Shown: piece by piece, positions 1 to 5,465 of the stretch
How the letters are laid out: each line of letters opens with the position of its first letter
Position numbering within the stretch: position 1 is the first letter of the stretch
Source: Kiloniellales bacterium
GTDB taxonomy: Bacteria; Pseudomonadota; Alphaproteobacteria; Kiloniellales; JAKSBE01
Direction of reading: 5' to 3'
Length of the DNA stretch: 6,719 nucleotides
Assembly (NCBI GenBank): GCA_030067055.1
Contig: JASJAL010000379.1
Span: 1-6,719 of the forward strand
Notes under the pieces: generated by a model
Databases searched by the model: none
What the model was told of the DNA's origin: nothing
Seen by the model: only the letters and a program-made list of their open reading frames with translations
Position numbers and translations under genes: made by a program

Positions 1-542
1 GCCAGGTTGGTCGCATCCGACAGAGGCGAGATCCTATCCCCGAAATAGGCGCCGCTGATCACGGCGCCGGCGGTAATCGCGGGCGAAAGACCGACGCCTT
101 GGGCCATGCCGATCAGGCCCACGCCCAGGGTGCCGGCAACGGTCCAGGAACTTCCGATGGACACCGCGACGATCGCCGAGATGGCGCAGGCAGAGAGATA
201 GAAGTATTCGAGGTTCAGGATCTCAAGGCCATAGTGCATCATGGCGACGATGGTGCCCGACACTGCCCAGGTGCCGATCAACGCACCGACGGCCAGGAGG
301 ATGAAGAGGGCGGGGACGGCGACCATCACGCCCTCCTTGATGGCTTCGCGGATCTCGTCCCAGCTGACGCCGTGCAGGCGCCCGAAAACGGCCGCGATCC
401 CAGCGCAGACCGCGATGGCGAACTGATTGGGCCCGGCCGTTGCCTCGTCGCCGAAGAGGAAAACTGCGAGCCCCAGGAGCCCGATCAGCAGAGACACCGT
501 CACCAGGGCGGACACCAGCAGCGCCGGTTTCGTCTCAGTCAC
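1..542 (-). CDS. nhaC: NhaC-family Na+/H+ antiporter, N-terminal part (cut by window edge)
   Basis: This is the first 180 residues of a sodium/proton antiporter of the inner membrane, which exchanges cytoplasmic Na+ for external H+ in pH and salt homeostasis. Hydrophobic helices are visible at about residues 7-30, 40-54, 74-94, 113-130 and 134-150. The NhaC signature GAYFGDRISPLSDATNL lies at about 164-180, just before the left edge; in the family the acidic and polar residues of this segment (D169, S172, D176, T178, N179) belong to the ion-transport region. NhaC proteins are usually about 450-500 residues, so more than half lies outside the window. The GTG start at 542 is preceded by GGAG at 554-551 with 8 bases of spacing. 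The frame is closed by a stop at 569-567 with no other start between, so the start is well fixed. The helix order and signature make the family secure; substrate specificity is inferred from the family. Confidence 0.9.
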   Translation of the reverse strand, partial: MTETKPALLVSALVTVSLLIGLLGLAVFLFGDEATAGPNQFAIAVCAGIAAVFGRLHGVSWDEIREAIKEGVMVAVPALFILLAVGALIGTWAVSGTIVAMMHYGLEILNLEYFYLSACAISAIVAVSIGSSWTVAGTLGVGLIGMAQGVGLSPAITAGAVISGAYFGDRISPLSDATNL

Positions 543-904
543 GACTGCGTCTCCGCTTGCCCGGCTTCAGTAACAATAACCCAGTGCGACTGCTGGCGCG
601 CTGCCCGACACCAACCCTGTTTCCTCGAGACTGGCTTCAGGCTCGCGAAATCCCTGCAGCTACTCCGACGGTGCGACCAGCGCTTGTCGCGATCCCTAGA
701 ACAGCACGAACTGGTACGCCGGAATATCCGATTCTGGCTAGATTCGCCCGTCCGTTCCTGCCCATCGAGTGGTCCGGATAGCTCCTGAAAGCGGAAATCC
801 GAACCGGTTTCGACCGCTTCACCCCCGAAAGCGGAAATTCAAGAGGCTGAGGCCGACAGGCAGATTCTGACCCAAGTTGGACATTGGAACTTCAGGACAG
901 GTAA
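543..904. other. Gene-free stretch upstream of the antiporter gene
   Basis: No convincing gene is seen here. Open frames on both strands are short, rich in Arg, Ser and Pro, lack Shine-Dalgarno sequences and resemble no family known to me. The stretch should contain the promoter of the leftward antiporter gene, but I found no clear -35/-10 pair. The direct-repeat and hairpin patch at 787-840 is listed separately. A loose inverted repeat TTCAGG (891-896) / CCTGAA (919-924) lies at the right end and has no evident role. Confidence 0.6.
787..840. repeat. 12-base direct repeats with intervening inverted copies
   Basis: GAAAGCGGAAAT occurs exactly at 787-798 and again at 827-838, a 40-base period; the match continues as TCC versus TTC. 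Between them, CCGCTT at 814-819 is complementary to AAGCGG inside both direct copies (789-794 and 829-834), so either of two alternative hairpins could form. AACCGGTT at 802-809 is itself a palindrome and would sit in the loop of the left-hand hairpin. This kind of mosaic resembles dispersed intergenic repeats carrying GCGGAAAT or GCGGACATT cores in some proteobacterial genomes, but only these two copies can be seen here and family membership is inference. Confidence 0.5.
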
Positions 905-1141
905 CGGGTTGGAGCGACCCTGAACAGAGCGCTGCGCCAAGAACAACCCATTTTGATTGTCTATTCATGGGCGCGATACATGGTCGGTCACCAGATGATC
1001 GATCTCTATCAACAAATATCGGAGTACGTAGGCCGCCACGTGCTCGAACGGCGCCTGCCAGTCGGAAGTCAACGATGGGTCGAAATCTTACAGCGCGCCG
1101 TGGTCGTGATTCTCCGAGTCTGCCACGTCGCACCCAGTTGA
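905..1141 (+). pseudogene. Possible remnant of a DUF1016/YhcG N-terminal domain
   Basis: The plus frame is open from 905 to the TGA at 1139-1141. It encodes a stretch including RYMVGHQ and MIDLYQQISEYVGR (about 974-1036). This resembles the N-terminal DUF1016 domain of YhcG-type PDDEXK nucleases, whose typical pattern is roughly AR..VN.qli.LYW.IGeyI.r....WG..vV..La. Here LYW is LYQ, IGEY is ISEY and the expected VN is VG. A further RWVEILQRAVV (about 1067-1099) could match the WG..VV..La segment in altered form. The frame stops soon after, with none of the remaining domain or the nuclease C-terminus, against about 340 residues in full YhcG proteins. There is no good Shine-Dalgarno sequence; the only candidate start is TTG at 953. 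A decayed fragment is the best reading. The family call rests on pattern memory alone, and a chance open frame remains possible. Confidence 0.35.
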
Positions 1142-1540
1142 GGCGTCCGGTACCGAAGAAAAGGGAACGCTTTTTCCGACCGGAGCCAGGAGTCCGCGAA
1201 CTTCAACCTCGCCGAACCCTAGACGAATGGTGGGAGCCCTCTGTGTCCCTGACTGCTTCAACTTTGGGTCCGAGCGAACAATCAGATTGTACCGGACGTT
1301 CTTGCTCCGCTCAGACAGGTCGAACTGCGGGCAATCCCATGTTGCCGTCCACTCCACTGTGTGTGCCCCAAGCGCCAGTGGACGCAGATACAAATAGAAG
1401 CCTTTGTGGACGCTCGGGCTAAGGAGAAGCTCGGGAATATCATGCTCGGTGGCCAGGAAGATGCTCTCCTTTGGCAGCTGCACGTCGAAAAGCGAATGTG
1501 CAGCGGTTACCGCGCTCAAGGCCGGGAATTCCCACGCTGG
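1088..1540 (-). pseudogene. C-terminal fragment of an uncharacterised secreted-protein family
   Basis: The minus frame is open from 1540 to the TAA at 1090-1088 and is closed upstream by TGA at 1543-1541. Counting from a possible TTG at 1519, residues 40-81 (about 1402-1277) read GFYLYLRPLALGAHTVEW, then an aromatic segment, then VRYNLIV. This resembles the C-terminal segment of uncharacterised exported bacterial proteins of roughly 200-300 residues, with the pattern DGYw..L.PL.pGeHTi.F.g.......v.Y.LtV. The preceding LFDVQLPKESIF fits the strand before it in such proteins. The N-terminal half, including any signal peptide, is absent, and the three minus-strand frames between 1543 and 1700 do not supply it. 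The TTG has no close Shine-Dalgarno sequence. After the YNLIV strand the sequence turns low in recognisable structure. A 5'-truncated remnant is most likely; a short functional gene is less likely. Confidence 0.45.
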
Positions 1541-1668
1541 TCAATGGGGCCCGCCCCGACGGGTCCTACAGGTCCTCTCGAAACCCGAAAGCCGCAGCCT
1601 CTGCTCTTATTTCGTCATTACCAGGACCGCCGCAGAGACTGAGGAAATCCGCCGATACGTAACGGCTC

Positions 1669-1686
1669 GCACCTGCATCTAGGTGC
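1669..1686 (-). terminator. Small hairpin just downstream of the two-gene operon
   Basis: GCACCT (1669-1674) and AGGTGC (1681-1686) form a perfect 6-base stem with a 6-base loop, 15 bases beyond the stop codon of the membrane-protein gene. No T-tract follows on the minus strand, so it is not a canonical intrinsic terminator. It could mark the transcript's 3' end or be chance. Confidence 0.25.
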
Positions 1687-1701
1687 ATTGCTTAGCGCCC
1701 G

Positions 1702-2517
1702 TTAGCCGCTCTTCTGGGCGGGCACCGGGCCCTCCTCGGGCTCCGCGCTTTCGGTCAGCTCTTTCAGCTTAGAGCGCAGGCGCTGCTGGCGCTGCGCCGT
1801 CTCGTCGGTGAGCTTCTTCATGTCCAGGTTCAGGCTCGCGACGAACACCGTCTCCAGGTCCTTGGGCATGCCCTTGATCGACACGCTGGCGCGCTCGCGA
1901 ATGCCTTCGAAGATGGCCATCTTCTCGTCTAGGAAGTCCGTGGCGTCGAAACCCAGCCCAGCGACTTGATCGCCGTAGCGCTGTAGCCGACTCTGGAGGA
2001 GGTGGACGTATTCGCCGAGCAGGAACTCGGTGGCCACAACAAACGGCCGCGGCGGCTTGACTGCAAGGGTGTTCAAGGCGTTCACGATGTCGAACAGGCC
2101 GTCGGAAAAGCTCATCAGGAGCTCTCGGTACTCGCTGTCGAGCCGCTCGGCCTCGACTAGCTTGTCGTCAAAGCGCGCCGTCGTCGACCACCACACCGAC
2201 AGAAGGAAGCCGAGCGTCACCGCGAAAGTGCTGGTCACGACGACCTTCACCGCGTAGAGCGGGCCGATCAGGATATCCGTGCTCTCGAACAGGTAGACTG
2301 AACCCGCGAACAGCACGCCAAAAACGAGGAGCAGAGCGAACAGGGGATGGGTGAACATCTTTCGTTTCAGCTTTTGTCGAGCCTTGTTGATCCACTGCCC
2401 ATGAACCAGCTCCCGCTCCATCCGTTTTTTGTCGCTTTTTTGTATGGACAGGGCGCCCTTGGCCGCGGTGGCCGCGTCTTCGCCCTTGGCCATGGTCTTT
2501 TCGATGTACCCGCTCAT
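1702..2517 (-). CDS. Two-helix inner-membrane protein with cytoplasmic helical C-terminal domain, family unknown
   Basis: This 271-residue protein belongs to no family I recognise. Residues 1-56 are charged and Lys/Arg-rich (SDKKRMERE, then ARQKLKRKMF just before the membrane), placing the N-terminus in the cytoplasm by the positive-inside rule. Hydrophobic helices lie at about 57-77 and 86-110, separated by a short loop, so the C-terminus is also cytoplasmic. Residues 115-259 are predicted helical and rich in Glu, Leu, Arg and Gln, with coiled-coil potential near 119-135 and 232-257. The tail (258-271) is Pro/Glu-rich. The ATG at 2517 is preceded by GGGAG at 2528-2524 with 6 bases of spacing, so the start is well supported; a second in-frame Met lies at residue 9. 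It follows the exported-protein gene by 63 bases on the same strand, so cotranscription is likely. The topology could suit a signal-coupling or scaffold protein, but no catalytic motif is visible and its function is unknown. Confidence 0.85.
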   Translation of the reverse strand: MSGYIEKTMAKGEDAATAAKGALSIQKSDKKRMERELVHGQWINKARQKLKRKMFTHPLFALLLVFGVLFAGSVYLFESTDILIGPLYAVKVVVTSTFAVTLGFLLSVWWSTTARFDDKLVEAERLDSEYRELLMSFSDGLFDIVNALNTLAVKPPRPFVVATEFLLGEYVHLLQSRLQRYGDQVAGLGFDATDFLDEKMAIFEGIRERASVSIKGMPKDLETVFVASLNLDMKKLTDETAQRQQRLRSKLKELTESAEPEEGPVPAQKSG

Positions 2518-2580
2518 CGTGCACTCCCGTCTTGTCTCTCTACGGCTCCAGGCCTTGCCGCAGTTAGCCGCCAGGCCCGC

Positions 2581-3444
2581 CTATTTCTCCTCGGCCTTGT
2601 ACTTGCCCTCCAGGGTGACCGTTGTGCCGACGGCGGAAACCGACGTCGTACTGCTGCCGAGTTTAATGATGTAGAGCTTGTCCGCGGTCTCGATCGCCAG
2701 CACACGCCCGGCCACGGCGTTGTTGGCGGTTGCCAGCTCCAACGCGTGCGGCCAGCCGTCTTCGTGCAGGGACCGGAACAGCGGCGTCAGGTCGCCGAGG
2801 TCCTTCGAAGCTTCGTAGTCCGCCGCCGACAGCTCACCCAGGATCGCCGTGCCCTCGGCGTCCGGCGCCATGCGGATCGTCACGTCAACGGCGTCGATGG
2901 TCTTCCAGGAAAGCGCCAGGTCTTCGCCGCCCTCGACCGGGCCCGGCCCGACACGCTGCAGCCTAAAGGATCCGGACTTGAGCGGCGTGATCTTCGCTTC
3001 GGCCGGGGCCGGCTCGGGCTCTGTCACCACCACGACCAGCGTGCCAGCGGCCGTTCGTTCGCTCATATCCCGGACCCTGATAAGGAACTCGTAGCGGCCC
3101 GCGCCCTCGATTTTGCTGTGGAGATAGGACTGGAAGTTCAAAGTCACGTCTTTGTGAGCCCTAACCCTCTTGTCAAGGCCGAAAAGGTGGTAGTTGGTGC
3201 CGTCCAGGGTCGTGGCGAGGTCGACCTCGAAGGACCGTTCCTTGACCGACAGCGCATCGATGCCCTCGGTAGACTCGATGCGCACCCGGAGCCTTTCGAA
3301 GGCCCCGAGCGTGGCTCCCTGCGCGGCGGCCATGTCGAAACCCTGGGCCGTGATCTGCGGGCCCAGTGGCTCCTCGGCGAGGGCAAGGCAGGGGCCGATT
3401 GCGGGGGCCAGCAAGGCGATGAGGGCAAAGGGCGAAGGGCGCAT
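2581..3444 (-). CDS. Exported protein with two predicted beta-rich domains, family unknown
   Basis: This 287-residue protein starts with a signal peptide: MRPS, a hydrophobic stretch to about residue 20, then a likely ALA|EE cleavage after residue 23. There is no lipobox Cys at the cleavage site, so it is probably soluble periplasmic or secreted. Residues 25-141 look like an immunoglobulin- or cadherin-like beta-sandwich ending in GRYEFLIRVRD and GTLVVVV, the usual last two strands of such folds. A Pro/Glu linker follows (about 142-150, EPEPAPAEA). Residues 151-287 form a second domain with alternating strands, ending in KLYIIKLGSS and GTTVTLEGKY. The frame is open back to an ATG at 3585, but that would bury the signal peptide behind 47 residues, so the ATG at 3444 is chosen; its ribosome site is weak (GGA at 3451-3449). 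It is the first gene of an apparent operon with the membrane protein 63 bases downstream. I see no catalytic residues; a binding or structural role is inference. Confidence 0.85.
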   Translation of the reverse strand: MRPSPFALIALLAPAIGPCLALAEEPLGPQITAQGFDMAAAQGATLGAFERLRVRIESTEGIDALSVKERSFEVDLATTLDGTNYHLFGLDKRVRAHKDVTLNFQSYLHSKIEGAGRYEFLIRVRDMSERTAAGTLVVVVTEPEPAPAEAKITPLKSGSFRLQRVGPGPVEGGEDLALSWKTIDAVDVTIRMAPDAEGTAILGELSAADYEASKDLGDLTPLFRSLHEDGWPHALELATANNAVAGRVLAIETADKLYIIKLGSSTTSVSAVGTTVTLEGKYKAEEK

Positions 3445-3697
3445 GTTTTCCGGTCTCGGGCCAATAGCTGACAATCGCCTACCGGCGCGCATTGGGCTTC
3501 CGCCCGCTGACAGCGCCAACTCGGTAGCGCACGTACTTCGCCGGATGCTACGCCCCGCACAAAACGCGACCATGACCTGTATCAAGCTTGGAACCCGCGA
3601 TGGGCCGCATCTGGGCCCGGCACGCCCCCGTGTTGGCGCCGTCGGCTAGGGGCCGGAAAACAGGCATTGTTCCCCGCAGCCCAGCTAGCGCATCAGG

Positions 3698-3788
3698 AAA
3701 AGGAGGCTGACATCCATAATGAAGCTAAAATAGCTCGCAACAAGTATCACACCCCAGGAGTGGGATCAGGGTGTCGGGCCTTTTATTT
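3698..3788 (+). promoter_or_regulatory. Structured leader-like segment: strong SD, 4-codon ORF, hairpins, T-rich tract
   Basis: AAAAGGAGG at 3698-3706 is the strongest Shine-Dalgarno-like sequence in the window. Twelve bases later comes a four-codon frame, ATG AAG CTA AAA TAG (3719-3733). A perfect small dyad, AGCTA-AAA-TAGCT (3723-3735), lies across it. A second hairpin, ACACCC (3749-3754) with GGGTGT (3769-3774), is followed after CGGGCC by TTTTATTT (3781-3788). The order of ribosome site, minimal ORF, hairpin and T-rich tract is like an attenuator or the 3' end of a short transcript. The T-tract is six bases from the stem and the SD spacing is long, so both parts are imperfect. No adjacent gene that it would control is evident. 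Confidence 0.3.
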
Positions 3789-3835
3789 CCGAGGTCTTCT
3801 GCGGCTGATAGCCACGCGACATCCTGATCCTAGAA

Positions 3836-3853
3836 GGCGGGCTCTGACCCGCC
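3836..3853. repeat. GC-rich perfect hairpin
   Basis: GGCGGG (3836-3841) and CCCGCC (3848-3853) form a perfect 6-base all-G/C stem with the loop CTCTGA. On the minus strand it is followed by TTCT, too short for a canonical terminator tract. It could be a transcription end point or an intergenic repeat unit. Confidence 0.35.
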
Positions 3854-4265
3854 CCCATAGATTGTGCCACTCGCTAGACTAGGCTCCTATCAGTCTGGCG
3901 GAAGCGTCGGTCTGTCTGGAGCCCATCCAGAGCGCAGGACAGATCTACACGTTAGTTCTGAATGACTGCTTGTGGCTATACCTTGTCCTCCAGGGGAAAG
4001 CCACGGGTTGTCCGCTATTGCTCCAGCTTCGGACCTCCGGGCTTGCGACAACCGCCCTGATCCCGACTCCGGACGTGTGTGATGGCAGCATGTGACGGGG
4101 CAGAATGACCCTAGTCGGCCCAACGCACGACGATCAGGCTTAACGCTATCGTAAGCACTAAGAATGACTACTCTTTCTGATTTGCGATGAAAGTTTGCCA
4201 TTCCTGGTGCCTTCAAGCACGGCAGGAACGCATGTATCGCGCGCCATAGACTTGGAGCGAAGAAG

Positions 4266-5273
4266 ATGGACGATGCGCGGCTTCGCGGCACTCCAGAGGC
4301 GGAGCCAGACTTCAAGGCAAGAATTGACAAAGTCTTTTCGACAGAGATCGAACCCTATCTGTCTGCCTTTCTCGCAGATGAAGCCAAGCAAAGGAAGCAA
4401 GTCCGCAAATTCAGGACCTGGATCATGGTACCGCTCGTGGTTCTCCTCACCGGCGCTGTGGCCAACCTTGTCCTTGGTGACCATGAGAACTCCTTCTTTC
4501 CCATCGCCCTCATCTTCCTCCTTTGCGGAGGGCTAGTGGTTGCAGCTGTCGCGCGACCGGCGCCAATACAGCGACCCGATCTCAAGCATCTTGTCACACA
4601 GCCAATATGCCGCTTGGTCGGAGACATGGAGTACTCTGCCCAGCCGGTCGACGAGATAGACCCACTCGAGTTTCAGGACCTTGGGGTGACGCCAAGCTTC
4701 GATGCTTGGCACGCCCAGCATCTCTTCGTCGGGCGGCACCGCGGCACGGAGTTTCGAGTCTGTGAGGTGCGGTTGATTGGGCATTCGGGTCATCAGCAAG
4801 TCCACGACACGACTATGTTCAAGGGCCGGCTTTTCGACATCGAAGTGCCAAGGACCTTTGCCTGCCGCATCTTGGTGGTGGGCGACCGCGGGGCTTTGAG
4901 GAACTGGCTCGGAGCCATGCTGCGCGAAAAGTTCACGGGCATGGTTCGGGTCGAAACCAAGCATCCGGAGTTCGAGGCGCGCTACGAGGTGTTCACGGAC
5001 GCGCCGGACGAGGCAGATACCCTACTGACGTCTAGTTTCTTGGCGGCGATGGTTGATCTCGCCGAGGCCGCCAATGAGAAAGCGATAAATGCCGCATTCG
5101 TTGATGGCCGATTTCTTCTGGCGCTACCGTGGCATCGGAGCCTCTTCGACATAGGGGAAGAGAGCCCGCCACTAGAGCAGATGAGACACATCTTCGAACG
5201 TTTCGTGAATGAGTTCACGATGCCGCATCGAGTGATCGATTTCCTGCACGGTGACTGTCCGCCGCAGCTTTGA
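4266..5273 (+). CDS. DUF3137 domain membrane protein
   Basis: This 335-residue protein matches the DUF3137 family, whose biochemical role is unknown. The N-terminal about 50 residues are charged and helical. Two membrane helices follow (about 52-70 and 77-96), joined by a very short loop, so both the N-terminus and the large C-terminal domain face the cytoplasm. The family's hallmark order of motifs is visible: FKGRLFDIEVPRTF (186-199), FEARYEVFTDAPDEADTLLT (236-255) and INAAFVDGRFLLALP (274-288). Length and layout are normal for the family. The ATG at 4266 has GGAG at 4254-4257 with 8 bases of spacing. Upstream lies an 821-base intergenic region, so the gene probably has its own promoter. 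The next gene on the same strand starts 192 bases after its stop, probably as a separate unit. The family assignment is strong; the function is unknown. Confidence 0.88.
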   Translation: MDDARLRGTPEAEPDFKARIDKVFSTEIEPYLSAFLADEAKQRKQVRKFRTWIMVPLVVLLTGAVANLVLGDHENSFFPIALIFLLCGGLVVAAVARPAPIQRPDLKHLVTQPICRLVGDMEYSAQPVDEIDPLEFQDLGVTPSFDAWHAQHLFVGRHRGTEFRVCEVRLIGHSGHQQVHDTTMFKGRLFDIEVPRTFACRILVVGDRGALRNWLGAMLREKFTGMVRVETKHPEFEARYEVFTDAPDEADTLLTSSFLAAMVDLAEAANEKAINAAFVDGRFLLALPWHRSLFDIGEESPPLEQMRHIFERFVNEFTMPHRVIDFLHGDCPPQL

Positions 5274-5402
5274 CATCGCTGACTTCCGGTCATTGCCCAA
5301 CTCGGACCTCGACACACTTTGGATAGCAACCACTGGCATGGCCCGATCAAAGCGCGAAGGGTGATCCGGGGGGCCTGTCACTTCTATTCGCTGATTTCGA
5401 GC

Positions 5403-5416
5403 GCAAGTTAACTTGC
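5403..5416. promoter_or_regulatory. Perfect 14-base palindrome, candidate operator
   Basis: GCAAGTTAACTTGC is a perfect inverted repeat without spacer, ending 49 bases before the ATG of the exported propeller-like gene. It contains TTAACT (5408-5413), a possible -35 element 18 bases before TATCTA (5432-5437), a poor -10. A dimeric regulator binding here could block or assist transcription of the downstream gene. The palindrome is directly visible; the operator role is inferred from symmetry and position. Confidence 0.4.
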
Positions 5417-5465
5417 CGCTAACGCATGCAATATCTAGTTCCTTCAAATGCGCGAAGGGCAGGAA

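Larger units (their letters stand above)
3445..4265. other. 821-base divergent intergenic region without a convincing gene
   Basis: This region lies between the leftward two-gene operon and the rightward DUF3137 gene and should hold promoters for both. Open frames on either strand, including a 146-codon minus frame at 3890-4330 that runs into the DUF3137 gene, have unstructured composition and no ribosome sites. Features seen are the hairpin pair at 3698-3788 and the GC-rich hairpin at 3836-3853 (both listed separately), a weak AGACT/AGTCT dyad at 3876-3896, and a bulged dyad GCTTAACG/CGTAAGC at 4138-4156 about 110 bases before the DUF3137 start. No clear sigma-70 boxes were found. Unlisted parts may hold decayed sequence or a small RNA. 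Confidence 0.6.

Noticed and set aside
99..788. A 229-codon plus-strand open frame at the left end
   Set aside because: It lies opposite the antiporter gene, whose transmembrane pattern and NhaC signature are clear, and its His/Asp/Gly-rich product is a typical shadow translation.
819..1133. A 104-codon minus frame whose part from 968 starts MNRQSKWVVLGAALCSGS, resembling a lipoprotein leader
   Set aside because: No ribosome site precedes the ATG at 968, the frame stops after 50 residues with no mature domain, and it crosses the repeat patch at 787-840.
1524..1533. The palindrome GGGAATTCCC as a regulatory site
   Set aside because: It lies inside the truncated minus-strand fragment, is only 10 bases long and has no downstream gene in a suitable position.
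2347..3471. A 374-codon plus-strand open frame, longer than either gene opposite it
   Set aside because: It runs antisense across both minus-strand genes and the gap between them, has no ribosome site, and its product is Arg/His/Gly-rich without domain structure. The minus strand gives a signal peptide, membrane helices and good ribosome sites. The open frame follows from high GC at third codon positions.
3890..4330. A 146-codon minus frame in the divergent intergenic region
   Set aside because: It overlaps the start of the DUF3137 gene, lacks a ribosome site, and its product shows no domain, membrane segment or family resemblance.
4533..4964. A 143-codon minus frame inside the DUF3137 gene
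   Set aside because: It is antisense to a well-supported gene with family motifs and has the composition of a shadow frame.
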